64,000 bases of DNA from DASTDH01 sp035601575. GTDB lineage: Bacteria; Verrucomicrobiota; Verrucomicrobiia; Chthoniobacterales; JAFAMB01. The first letter of the stretch is position 1. Every line of letters begins with the position of its first letter. A model generated the notes under the pieces. That model searched no databases. It saw only the letters and a list, made by a program, of their open reading frames with translations, and had not been told where the DNA came from. Both the position numbers and the translations under genes were made by a program. Below are positions 1-6,771 of the stretch, one piece after another. The stretch is from the NCBI GenBank assembly GCA_035601575.1, contig DATNNZ010000051.1:43474-107473 (forward strand), given 5' to 3'.

Positions 1-531
1 ATGTACGGCGACCTCGACAAAGTCCTCTTTGAGGAGGAAGAGATTGCGGCCCGGCTCGATGGTTTAGCCTCTGAGATCACGGCTGATTATCAGGGATTGG
101 ATCTCACGGTAATCGCAATCCTCAATGGGAGCCTTATTTTCATGGCCGATTTGCTGCGCCGTATCCCGCTTCCGCTCCAGCTCGATTGTCTGCGAGTCCG
201 TAGTTACTACAGCGGCATGGTCTCGACCGGCCAAGTAACATTTGATCCGCAGACATTGCCGGATCTAAGGGATCGCCACGTTTTGCTTTTGGACGATATC
301 TTGGACAGTGGCCACACGCTTGCAGCAATCATTGACACCATGCGGACTCAGGTAAAACCGCTCAGTGTCCACAGTTGTGTGCTTCTTCGAAAAATGAAAC
401 AGCGCGCCCGACCGGTCGAAGCCGATTATGTCGGGTTCGATATCCAAGACGAATTTGTTGTCGGCTACGGATTGGACTATAACGAAAAGTATCGGAATTT
501 GGCGGTAATCGGCGTACTGCGACAGGAGTGA
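1..531 (+). CDS. hpt: Hypoxanthine phosphoribosyltransferase
   Basis: Purine salvage enzyme of the cytosol: transfers the phosphoribosyl group of PRPP to hypoxanthine or guanine. The type I PRTase PRPP loop LLLDDILDSGHT is at residues 95-106, with the paired acidic residues D98/D99 and the phosphate-binding turn SGHT. SYYSG at 68-72 fits the mobile flap. At 176 aa it has the normal length of the single-domain family. The ATG is the first base of the window, so a longer upstream start cannot be excluded. Its TGA overlaps the start of the moaD-like gene, so the two are probably translated together. Base preference (hypoxanthine versus guanine) cannot be read from the sequence. Confidence 0.9.
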   Translation: MYGDLDKVLFEEEEIAARLDGLASEITADYQGLDLTVIAILNGSLIFMADLLRRIPLPLQLDCLRVRSYYSGMVSTGQVTFDPQTLPDLRDRHVLLLDDILDSGHTLAAIIDTMRTQVKPLSVHSCVLLRKMKQRARPVEADYVGFDIQDEFVVGYGLDYNEKYRNLAVIGVLRQE

Positions 532-770
532 TGTTAGTTCAAATTCAATATTTTTCCCGGTTGCGCGATTTACATGGACCCGAGAAAGCGGAAATCGGCG
601 ACGAGGCGTCGATCGGAGACCTGCTCAATCGACTGTACGCCTCCGTTCCCGGCTTGAAAGCGTGGGACAAATATCTCTTGGTCGCGGTCGGTACGGAATA
701 TGTCTCGCGGGAGCATCTTCTGACGGCGGACGACGTGGTATCCCTTATGCCACCGGTTCAGGGCGGCTGA
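528..770 (+). CDS. moaD: MoaD/ThiS-family sulfur carrier (molybdopterin synthase small subunit)
   Basis: Small ubiquitin-fold sulfur carrier of about 80 aa ending in the diagnostic Gly-Gly, whose terminal glycine is thiocarboxylated and donates sulfur to precursor Z in molybdopterin synthesis. The N-terminal strand VQIQYFSRLRD and the segment LMPPVQGG are typical of MoaD. Two starts are possible: GTG at 528 or ATG at 531, whose A is shared with the hpt stop (TGATG). I prefer 531. Other cofactor genes (mog, moaC, moaA) lie 47 kb away in this window; moaE is not seen. ThiS is the alternative, but the N-terminal FSRLRD favours MoaD. Confidence 0.8.
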   Translation: MMLVQIQYFSRLRDLHGPEKAEIGDEASIGDLLNRLYASVPGLKAWDKYLLVAVGTEYVSREHLLTADDVVSLMPPVQGG

Positions 771-780
771 AGTCGAATGA

Positions 781-998
781 CCGATAGCCCATAGCCGATA
801 GCAAAGAAGCGGTAGCGGCGACTGTCTGATCAGGGCCGGAGGATTCACCTGACCTAAGGAGCCCGCGGAAGCTGCTCGGGGGCCAACGACCAAAAACCGC
901 AGTCGCCATCGTGGACGTTCGCGACCAAACGGTGAACTGGACAGGAGATCGGAGCCAGGAGATAGATTTGGCTATAGGCTACCAGCCATCGCTATTTC
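781..998. repeat. Inverted array of 7-bp units (CCGATAG family), site 1
   Basis: Four contiguous heptamers at 781-808 (CCGATAG, CCCATAG, CCGATAG, CAAAGAA). Degenerate units of the same type occur in opposite orientation at 972-992 (read on the minus strand GCGATGG, CTGGTAG, CCTATAG). A further inverted pair, GGCGACTG at 817-824 and CAGTCGCC at 900-907, lies between the arms. This fills the gap between moaD and the oxidoreductase remnant. No gene or known riboswitch was recognised in the gap. The same heptamer family recurs at 4987-5031. Confidence 0.6.
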
Positions 999-1007
999 TT
1001 TACGGCC

Positions 1008-1163
1008 ATGAGGATTGTCGTTCTGGGAGCAGGAATCGTTGGCGCGAGCGCGGCTTATCATTTAACCCGACTCGGCGCTGAGGTCTACCTGATCGACCGA
1101 GACGCCCCCGGGCGAGCAACTTTCGCTGGAGCCGGAATCATCTGCCCTTGGCTGCACGATTGA
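1008..1163 (+). pseudogene. Truncated FAD-dependent oxidoreductase (DAO family) N-terminal remnant
   Basis: Starting at ATG 1008, 51 codons encode only the start of a D-amino-acid-dehydrogenase-like flavoprotein. They begin MRIVVLGAGIVGASAAYHL, with the dinucleotide-binding GxGxxG (GAGIVG) at residues 7-12, and end after FAGAGIICPWLHD at an in-frame TGA (1161-1163). Intact family members run to roughly 370-420 aa, so more than 85% of the protein is missing. The coding frame before the stop is clean, which suggests loss of the 3' part by a rearrangement rather than gradual decay. The DUF2293 gene begins its 3' end 20 bases further on, in the opposite orientation, and is the obvious candidate for what replaced it. 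Confidence 0.7.
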
Positions 1164-1183
1164 TCTAGTTTGCTGAGAAGTCT

Positions 1184-1891
1184 TCAGCGCATCTGGCTCC
1201 CACTCCATTGTTGGAGCTTTTCGGCGACGGCGTTCGCTACTAGCAATCGGGCTTCACCACGGTCCATGCCTCGGAGAAGTAGAACGTCGTAATTCGTGCA
1301 GCGATGGCGAATCGCCGCCGTGACCGCTAACCGAATGGCCCCCTGATCAAACTCCTTGGCTGCGGCCGAGCGGCCAACGCGTCCGCTGTACTTGCGACAA
1401 GCGTGTTCTGCAATCTGAGAGGCTTCCTGGGACGGACATTGCGGGAAATGCTGTCGAATCGCTTTTGCGAAATCACTCACGAACCTCTGATCGACTTCGG
1501 CTTCTCGCAATGCTCGCCGCTCCGCCTTCCGCTGACGCTGGTCCGCGTCGGCCAAACATTCTTTCTCAGCCCGCTCGATAGCTTCCGTCTCCACCAGGAT
1601 GCCCTGGCGTTCGTATCGCTGTCGAGTGCGACTCCATTGGAGAACGACCGCCTTGAGTTTGGAATACTTTGACGCGCGCCTTGTCACCGCTGCGTCTCCA
1701 CTTGGCAAGAACTCGAGATGATCCAGATCAGCGCACACCAGACAAAGGGCGCCGCGCTGCCGATCGAGGGTGGTCATGCTGCCGGAGTACAATTCCTGAG
1801 CGCATTCCGTACATTTGGTGTCTCTGCGAACAAAGAAGGCGAGAAGCTCGCCCTTATTCGGTGCCGGCGTATCGCGTTCCACAGGCGACAA
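1184..1891 (-). CDS. DUF2293 domain protein with N-terminal zinc-ribbon-like cysteines
   Basis: 235-aa protein of unknown function. N-terminal CxxC pairs C27/C30 and C50/C53 could bind zinc. A charged, Arg/Glu-rich helical segment follows (about 75-125). The C-terminal part (about 135-225) matches my memory of DUF2293, with EHACRKYSGRVGRSAAAK and a region beginning AIRHRCTNYDVLLLRGMDR. The start is TTG at 1891 or, less likely, GTG at 1882; neither has a strong ribosome binding site. It stands alone, antisense to the interrupted oxidoreductase remnant, so it may have arrived by transfer (inference). No enzymatic motif was recognised. Confidence 0.65.
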   Translation of the reverse strand: MSPVERDTPAPNKGELLAFFVRRDTKCTECAQELYSGSMTTLDRQRGALCLVCADLDHLEFLPSGDAAVTRRASKYSKLKAVVLQWSRTRQRYERQGILVETEAIERAEKECLADADQRQRKAERRALREAEVDQRFVSDFAKAIRQHFPQCPSQEASQIAEHACRKYSGRVGRSAAAKEFDQGAIRLAVTAAIRHRCTNYDVLLLRGMDRGEARLLVANAVAEKLQQWSGSQMR

Positions 1892-2134
1892 TTTGATCTC
1901 AATCCTATGAGGATACAGCCCTTTTGGCTCTGTCGGGTAGCTCGAAACGCACGCTGATTTTCGCTCGCTTGTCCAGAATGTCCAAACTAGCCTAGCGAAC
2001 CGAATTTGCTGGTTTGATCCGGTCCGCCGACGACAAAAATCAGATGGTTGCCGAGACCATGCAGAAGCTCGAAACTGATCGACTGGATTGAATCAATCCG
2101 GAGTCGTCTCCGCTGGTGGAAGCCACTCAGGAGC

Positions 2135-2623
2135 CTAATCCCGAAAATTCTTAAACGACAGAGCGACCCCAAAATCCTTCTCGCGGAGTAACTGGATCAC
2201 CGCTTGCAAGTCGTCCCGTTTTTTTCCCGTAACTCTGATTTGCTGGTCCTGCAACTGGCTCTGAACCTTTAAGTCGAGCCCTTTGATTGCCTTGATGATC
2301 TCCTTAGCCTTATCGCCTTCGAGTCCTTGCTTGATCAAAATTTCTTGCCGAGCATGACCAAGCGGCGAAATTGCGGGATCCTTACGTTCAACGTTTCGTA
2401 AATCGACGTTCCGCTTAGCAAGTTTGCCGATCAGGATTTCGTGCAACGATTTTAGGCGACTCGCATCTTCGGCTTTGAGTTCAATCACATCCGGCGCCGA
2501 AAGTTCAATGGTGGCTTGACTCTGCTTGAAATCGAAGCGCGTGCTGAGCTCTTTTCTTGCCTGATTCAGAGCGTTATCGATCTCTTGCTGATCCACCTCC
2601 GAGACGATATCGAATGAAGGCAT
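2135..2623 (-). CDS. yajQ: YajQ family nucleotide-binding protein
   Basis: 162-aa cytosolic protein of the YajQ/UPF0234 family, a duplicated RNA-recognition-like fold. The family binds nucleotides, and its Xanthomonas member is a cyclic-di-GMP effector. Recognised from the N-terminus MPSFDIVSEVD, the internal GDKAKEIIKAIK and the conserved C-terminal end VTGKKRDDLQ...FGVALSFKNFRD. Full length. The start is well supported: AAGGAG lies about 7 bases before the ATG. It is monocistronic, with gaps of about 240 bp on both sides in which I see no gene. Whether this copy binds c-di-GMP is not visible. Confidence 0.9.
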   Translation of the reverse strand: MPSFDIVSEVDQQEIDNALNQARKELSTRFDFKQSQATIELSAPDVIELKAEDASRLKSLHEILIGKLAKRNVDLRNVERKDPAISPLGHARQEILIKQGLEGDKAKEIIKAIKGLDLKVQSQLQDQQIRVTGKKRDDLQAVIQLLREKDFGVALSFKNFRD

Positions 2624-2863
2624 ATTCTTCTCCTTAGGTGCAAATTAGCAGGCTATCCCGTGCAAAGGTAGCGTGAATGGTAGGACTAACACGAAAAAAC
2701 ATCTAGCTCTCGCGACCGGCCGCTCGAACTCCGCCCCACGGAGAAGGAATGACTTTATTTTCCCTCGCGCAACGAACTTAGAGCAGCCCGTCTGCACGGT
2801 CCGCTGGTGTATCACTCAGACTCACTATCAACCATGCCGCTCAATTTCAAGTCCCGCGGGCTG

Positions 2864-3832
2864 CTACGGCGTTTGCAATAGTTGTTCTTGCACGAACGCA
2901 CCAATCTGAATTGGGTGTGGCCGCACCGAAGAAGCCGGCTGGACCACCAGGTCCTGCAAGTCCAGCACCCGATGGATTTGGCCATTTTGCCAAATCCAAG
3001 CGTTTTTGCGGTACGGACCGACCTGTTTCGGATCGCTCCAAAAGTGGATAGACAAAAGCTGCTGAGAGATGGCAGCCGCCAGGTGCATTGGTCCGCTGTC
3101 GACGCTGATTACGAAGCTAGCCCGTCGCAAAAGCCAGATCAGTTGAAGTAGATCAGTCTGGTTCACCAGGGAAGCCGCATTCAACGCAAATCGAAAGTCC
3201 ATTTCGGTCTTTCCCACCACGATCACCGCCAGGGGAGCAAGCGCACGAGTCAGTTCATAGATCTCCGATGCTGAAAGCGATTTATTAGAGCCGCGTGCAA
3301 ACGGGTGCAACACCACGAACCGATCCGGTAGTTCAAAGTCGGGGATCGGCCGACCCGGGGGTAATCCGAAATGCGGTTTGTCCGGAAGGGAAGCGCCAGC
3401 CAGAGCGGCCAGCGCCAGATACCGTTCTACGGAATGTTGTTCCGGATTGACCTGAGCGGTCTGCTGGTAAAAAAAACGAGCACCTTCTCTGGCATCAGAT
3501 AGTCCCAATAGCATTTTGCCCCGGGTGCTTCGAGCAATCCAGGCGCTGCGCAGGAGCCCCTGGAAGTCCAGGACGAGGTCCGGCTCGAACCTTCCCAATT
3601 GCCGGCACCAGCTCAAGAATTTGGGCGCTCCCCCAAGTCCGCGAAAACTTTGGCGCGGAAACGGAATCACCTCCGTAAGGTCAGGATTGCCCAACAAGAG
3701 GGGGCTCCATTCGCTATTTACTATCCAATAGAATTGGCGGTCGGGAAGGCTTTGTCGCAGCGCGTGGAGCGACGGAAGGGTATGGACGATATCGCCAAGC
3801 GAGCTTGGTTTGACCAAAAAAACTGCCCTCAT
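2864..3832 (-). CDS. Glycosyltransferase family 9 (heptosyltransferase-like)
   Basis: 322-aa GT-B glycosyltransferase of the ADP-heptose:LPS heptosyltransferase family, expected to act at the cytoplasmic face of the inner membrane in lipopolysaccharide core synthesis. The N-terminal motif SLGDIVHTLP (residues 11-20) and the donor-site motif SVDSGPMHLAA (243-253) are both intact. It overlaps the upstream metallophosphoesterase by 4 bases (ATGA), so the two are translationally coupled. The presence of GT9 argues for a Gram-negative envelope with LPS or a related glycan. Acceptor specificity (WaaC, WaaF or other) cannot be assigned. Confidence 0.85.
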   Translation of the reverse strand: MRAVFLVKPSSLGDIVHTLPSLHALRQSLPDRQFYWIVNSEWSPLLLGNPDLTEVIPFPRQSFRGLGGAPKFLSWCRQLGRFEPDLVLDFQGLLRSAWIARSTRGKMLLGLSDAREGARFFYQQTAQVNPEQHSVERYLALAALAGASLPDKPHFGLPPGRPIPDFELPDRFVVLHPFARGSNKSLSASEIYELTRALAPLAVIVVGKTEMDFRFALNAASLVNQTDLLQLIWLLRRASFVISVDSGPMHLAAAISQQLLSIHFWSDPKQVGPYRKNAWIWQNGQIHRVLDLQDLVVQPASSVRPHPIQIGAFVQEQLLQTP

Positions 3833-4551
3833 CGGCCATGGAACAGGCGCTCAGCTAATTTCGAGGGGAGGCCGGCATTCACGATCTTCGCTTTGGTTGA
3901 GGCAATATCGTAACGTACCCGCCGTAATCGCACTCTATTTTTGTCGTAGTCAAAGATGGCGTAAGCCGCTCGCCAATCTCCGTCTCGCGGCTGTCCGACG
4001 CTGCCGACATTAATAAAATATTTTCTTTGTGGCTCGATGACCACCTGTTCCAAAGGAAGGCCAACGACGGACCCGTCGCGAATGTAGAGGCGCGGTGCAT
4101 GGGTATGGCCAAAGAAGCACACCTGCGCCTTCTGCTTTGAAAAACTCGCGGCGGCATCGAGTTGATTGAGCACGTAGCCCCATTCGCCTGGTCCATCGAG
4201 AGTGGCGTGCACAATGGTGAAAGACTCCACCTCATTGACCAACGGCAAATCGCGCAAAAACGTTTTGTCCTCTTCGCTAAGTCGGTCTCGCGTCCAGCGG
4301 ATTGCCGACTCGGCTAAGGGATTGAAGTTGTCCAACGAATTCAGCGTGGATGCGTAGTCGTCATGATTGCCCTTCACGATTGGGCACTTCAGTTCTCGCA
4401 CTTTGTCCAGGCAGGCTTTTGGGTCGGCGTTGTAACCTACAATATCACCGAGACAAATGTTTCGATCGCAACCCTCCTTTTCTGCATCCGCGAGCACGGC
4501 CTCAAATGCCTCGAGGTTAGCGTGAATATCACCGAAGATCGCAAACCGCAT
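3829..4551 (-). CDS. Metallophosphoesterase (YfcE/calcineurin-like)
   Basis: 240-aa dinuclear-metal phosphoesterase. All metal-ligand motifs are present in order: GDIHAN (residues 7-12), GDIVGY (35-40), GNHDD (61-65) and GHTHAP near residue 145. It resembles stand-alone bacterial phosphodiesterases of the YfcE/MJ0936 type acting in the cytosol; the substrate is unknown. It is the first gene of a two-gene unit with the GT9 glycosyltransferase (4-bp overlap). Upstream lies the 99-bp inverted-repeat element at 4588-4686, 36 bases before the ATG, so the element may sit in its 5' leader or promoter region. Confidence 0.85.
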   Translation of the reverse strand: MRFAIFGDIHANLEAFEAVLADAEKEGCDRNICLGDIVGYNADPKACLDKVRELKCPIVKGNHDDYASTLNSLDNFNPLAESAIRWTRDRLSEEDKTFLRDLPLVNEVESFTIVHATLDGPGEWGYVLNQLDAAASFSKQKAQVCFFGHTHAPRLYIRDGSVVGLPLEQVVIEPQRKYFINVGSVGQPRDGDWRAAYAIFDYDKNRVRLRRVRYDIASTKAKIVNAGLPSKLAERLFHGR

Positions 4552-4587
4552 TTCCCACTGAATATGAGACCGAATTTTCAGGCCGTC

Positions 4588-4686
4588 TAGAAATTTGCGA
4601 ATTTATGGATACGTCGCCACCCTCCGAGACGTCATGCTCAACGGCCACGAACGGTGGCCACACGGCCGTAAATTCGCAAATTTCTA
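4588..4686. repeat. 99-bp element with perfect 18-bp terminal inverted repeats
   Basis: Arms TAGAAATTTGCGAATTTA (4588-4605) and its exact reverse complement (4669-4686). Inside are two further inverted pairs: ACGTC (4611 region) with GACGT about 12 bases later, and GGCCAC with GTGGCC separated by 5 bases (about 4643-4659). Folded, it would give a long stem closing two hairpins. The last three bases of the right arm, read on the minus strand, are the TAG stop of the acylphosphatase gene. It resembles a small non-autonomous repeat or a structured RNA. No copy elsewhere in this window was noticed. Confidence 0.7.
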
Positions 4687-4965
4687 TCTCCGGATGGCGA
4701 ATCCGCGAAGCGATTCAGTCGGATCGATGTTTTGGACTGAGTGACGGTGAATATGGGACCGAAGGTAGCTTTGAAAGATTGCTTCGAGAAACTGTTCGAC
4801 TTCTTCCGGGGTTCCTTGGACCTCGAGCTGGACCTTGCCGTCCGGTAAGTTTGCTACCCACCCGGCGACATCAAATCCCTGAGCGATCTCCTTAACCGAG
4901 AAGCGAAAACCAACTCCTTGGACGCGACCCTCGAAGAACACGCGTTTCGCGCTAAGTGGTTTCAT
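4684..4965 (-). CDS. acyP: Acylphosphatase
   Basis: 93-aa ferredoxin-like enzyme hydrolysing carboxyl-phosphate bonds of acyl phosphates. It has the signature EGRVQGVGFR with the phosphate-binding loop and catalytic Arg, and GWVANLPDGKVQLEVQG with the catalytic Asn. The start is ATG 4965 (MKPLSAKRVFF); an in-frame ATG at 5004 exists, but the extra 13 residues are encoded by the adjacent heptamer repeat and are not family-like. The stop codon lies inside the right arm of the 99-bp inverted-repeat element. It follows nuoA on the same strand with the repeat hairpin between them, so cotranscription is uncertain. Confidence 0.88.
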   Translation of the reverse strand: MKPLSAKRVFFEGRVQGVGFRFSVKEIAQGFDVAGWVANLPDGKVQLEVQGTPEEVEQFLEAIFQSYLRSHIHRHSVQNIDPTESLRGFAIRR

Positions 4966-4986
4966 CCCTGACGGAATAGCCAAATG

Positions 4987-5031
4987 CCGATCGCCGATAG
5001 CCAAAGTTTGCTATCGGCTATTTGCTATTGG
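4987..5031. repeat. Inverted array of 7-bp units (CCGATAG family), site 2
   Basis: Plus-strand units CCGATCG (4987-4993) and CCGATAG (4994-5000) face minus-strand units CCGATAG (5011-5017), CAAATAG (5018-5024) and CCAATAG (5025-5031). They form a perfect 9-bp stem GCCGATAGC/GCTATCGGC (4993-5001 and 5010-5018) with an 8-base loop. It lies immediately downstream of nuoA on the minus strand and could end or attenuate that transcript. Related to the array at 781-998. Confidence 0.65.
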
Positions 5032-5040
5032 CCATGACGC

Positions 5041-5418
5041 TCAGCGCCCCCACTCCAGCGCTCCCTTCTTGATGGCATAGACAAATCCGACCATCAAGAT
5101 GGCGACGAAGCCAACCATGCTCCCCAAGATTGGAAGAGCTCCATACTTCACAATGAAATCCCGGTAGACGACCGCCCACGGATACATGAAAACGATCTCG
5201 ATATCGAAGAGGATAAAGAGCATCGCCACGAGATAGAATTTGACGCTAAATCGCGGTTGCGCTTCTCCCTTCGCGACCATTCCACATTCGTAGGCGGTAT
5301 CTTTGACCGGATTTCGCTTACCGACCCGGCCAACGATCACACTCATCAACAGGGCCACTCCAGCGAAGCCGATCGCAACGATGACCTGGAGCAGCACCGG
5401 TAGATAGTCTTGCGTCAT
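5041..5418 (-). CDS. nuoA: NADH-quinone oxidoreductase subunit A
   Basis: 125-aa inner-membrane subunit of respiratory complex I, with three transmembrane helices (about 8-30, 60-82, 92-115). The conserved cytoplasmic-loop cysteine segment AYECGM (about residues 43-48) and FDIEIVFMYPWAVVY are family hallmarks. The usual partner nuoB does not follow; the next element is a heptamer hairpin and then acylphosphatase. The complex I genes are therefore split in this genome, or this is an extra nuoA copy. The gene starts 9 bases after a small upstream ORF on the same strand, so they are probably cotranscribed. Confidence 0.92.
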   Translation of the reverse strand: MTQDYLPVLLQVIVAIGFAGVALLMSVIVGRVGKRNPVKDTAYECGMVAKGEAQPRFSVKFYLVAMLFILFDIEIVFMYPWAVVYRDFIVKYGALPILGSMVGFVAILMVGFVYAIKKGALEWGR

Positions 5419-5427
5419 AGAAACGCA

Positions 5428-5748
5428 TTAAGGTTTCGATGCAATAGCCGCGGCTTGTGCCGCGTTCGCGGCCGCCATAGCCGCCAGCGCTCCTGAATCT
5501 CCCTTATAGATCTTGCCGTTCTTTTTGACGACACCACGGGCCACCAGATTCTGCAGTTTCTCATACGCTCGCAGCCGAAGCATTTCCTCGCCCCCGCTTG
5601 CAGCGTTTCTCTGACGCAAGTTTTCGTGAACAATTGCAAAGAGCTGCTTGAACTCGAAAGACTTCTTCTGAGAAAGTACTGTAACTAGTTCTTCGGTGAC
5701 GAGGTCTGGCAGACGACGCGAAAAGGCGTTTTTCTTCTGAATAGCCAT
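5428..5748 (-). CDS. Conserved-looking small protein of unknown function upstream of nuoA
   Basis: 106-aa protein starting MAIQKKNAFSRRLPD, with basic and helical character, a possible winged-helix-like segment (about 15-85, including LRAYEKLQNLVARGVVKKNGK) and an Ala-rich C-terminal tail. I do not recognise a family. The frame is open further upstream to an ATG at 5946 (172 aa), adding a hydrophobic stretch, but a TATACT box at 5759-5764 just before ATG 5748 makes the shorter form more likely. If that box is a -10, the mRNA would be almost leaderless. Cotranscription with nuoA is likely (9-bp gap). Confidence 0.55.
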   Translation of the reverse strand: MAIQKKNAFSRRLPDLVTEELVTVLSQKKSFEFKQLFAIVHENLRQRNAASGGEEMLRLRAYEKLQNLVARGVVKKNGKIYKGDSGALAAMAAANAAQAAAIASKP

Positions 5749-6186
5749 AGGGACGGCTAGTATAGCATAAAACAGTCCGAAAACGAGGGGGTTTCGGCCG
5801 ATTTTTAGCAAATTACCCCTAAAAAAACGGTTATTTTCGGCTGGATCCTGCGATTTGGACGCTTTTTCTGCGGCGCCGCTATCCCCCGCAGATGTTTCTC
5901 CTACCAGCAGAATTTTCGTCGGGCGAGGGTCCCTGATCAAGCGCATACCCTATTCGCAGCCATTAAATGTGTGTTCGTGGTTCGCTAGGGACCATCGATC
6001 CACTACTCGGCCGAAGTTTCGTCCCACCAAATTCCGGGGCTGATACGCTCTCCCAGCGTTGGAATGCGCGAGAATCGGTTGCTCCAAAAGCGGTTGGTTA
6101 GCGCAAGCGGAGACGGGTTTTACCGGCTGCGGAACGAATGCGGCGAAAAGAGGCAAGCAAAAACGCGCGAAATTACTCGAATTTAA
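5749..6186. other. Divergent intergenic region between nuoA unit and mraZ
   Basis: About 440 bases with no convincing gene. Open frames on either strand lack family similarity, and the longest minus-strand one runs through mraZ. A hairpin CCGAAA/TTTCGG (5777-5782 and 5792-5797) and a minus-strand TATACT box (5759-5764) lie at the left end. The right end leads into the mraZ promoter and operator. Confidence 0.5.
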
Positions 6187-6216
6187 TTGACCTGCATGGC
6201 GCCGAGTGGGTAGAAG
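6187..6216 (+). promoter_or_regulatory. Candidate promoter of the division and cell wall cluster
   Basis: TTGACC (6187-6192), an 18-base spacer and TAGAAG (6211-6216) give a plausible sigma-70-like promoter about 45 bases before the mraZ ATG. The -10 region overlaps the MraZ repeats, as expected for repression by MraZ. The -10 match is weak. Confidence 0.45.
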
Positions 6217-6241
6217 TGGGGCATTGTGGTTTGAAATGGTT
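6207..6241 (+). promoter_or_regulatory. MraZ operator: four tandem TGGNN repeats at 10-bp spacing
   Basis: TGGGT (6207), TGGGG (6217), TGGTT (6227) and TGGTT (6237) are repeated exactly every 10 bp, each separated by 5 bases, ending 20 bases before the mraZ ATG. Known MraZ operators are tandem TGGGN boxes with 5-base spacers just upstream of mraZ. The first two boxes match fully and the last two are degenerate. This predicts autorepression of the whole cluster by MraZ. Confidence 0.75.
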
Positions 6242-6261
6242 TTCTTGACCATGATTTTCCC

Positions 6262-6717
6262 ATGGAAACACCTCAACAAGGTTTGCCAATTTTTGCCGGC
6301 GAGTTCCGGCACGCGATGGACGCGAAAAATCGCGTTACCATCCCGGCACGCTGGCGCCGCGGTGAGGTGGACGAGTTCTTTGCCATACCTGACCTGGAAA
6401 ACGGATTTTTGATGATGATGCCTCCTGAGGTCATGCAGGAGGTGGCGGTGCGCGTTGAAGGCGACTCCAGGCTGAATGCGCAGGAAAAGCGGGGTTTTAT
6501 TCGCCAATTTTATTCCCGCGCTCAGCATCTGACGACAGATAAGCAAGGTCGTCTTGTCCTACCAGACGAGCATTGTCGCCAACTCAAACTCAGGCAGGAG
6601 GTGGTCCTCGTCGGAGGACATTCACGTTTTGAGGTGTGGAATCCAGATACTTGGAAAAAGACGTTGGACGAAGAGACGCCGACGTTCCAACACGTGCTTG
6701 GGATGCTGGGGGTGTAG
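6262..6717 (+). CDS. mraZ: Transcriptional regulator MraZ
   Basis: 151-aa DNA-binding protein with two SpoVT/AbrB-like swapped-hairpin domains. The first is around residues 12-55 (FRHAMDAKNRVTIPARWR) and the second around 85-130 (AQHLTTDKQGRLVLPDEH). It is the first gene of the dcw cluster, and MraZ homologues form a ring that represses the cluster. A four-box operator lies directly upstream. The first signature reads DAKNR rather than the commoner DxKGR; the second is canonical. Cytosolic or nucleoid-associated. Start at ATG 6262. Confidence 0.93.
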   Translation: METPQQGLPIFAGEFRHAMDAKNRVTIPARWRRGEVDEFFAIPDLENGFLMMMPPEVMQEVAVRVEGDSRLNAQEKRGFIRQFYSRAQHLTTDKQGRLVLPDEHCRQLKLRQEVVLVGGHSRFEVWNPDTWKKTLDEETPTFQHVLGMLGV

Positions 6718-6771
6718 CAGATCCAAACTAAACAACTAACAAATTCTTTAACCAGGAGAGCAAGAGAGGAA

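Noticed and set aside
771..1007. The moaD-downstream region considered as a riboswitch, including a molybdenum cofactor element
   Set aside because: Only heptamer units and one inverted 8-mer are visible; no known aptamer core was matched, and the only plus-strand gene directly downstream is a pseudogene.
1987..2172. Short minus-strand frame downstream of yajQ
   Set aside because: It overlaps the end of yajQ in another frame and has no recognisable similarity.
5950..6546. A 198-codon minus-strand open frame through the mraZ promoter and gene
   Set aside because: It lies antisense to mraZ, whose protein is clearly recognisable, and shows no family-like residues.
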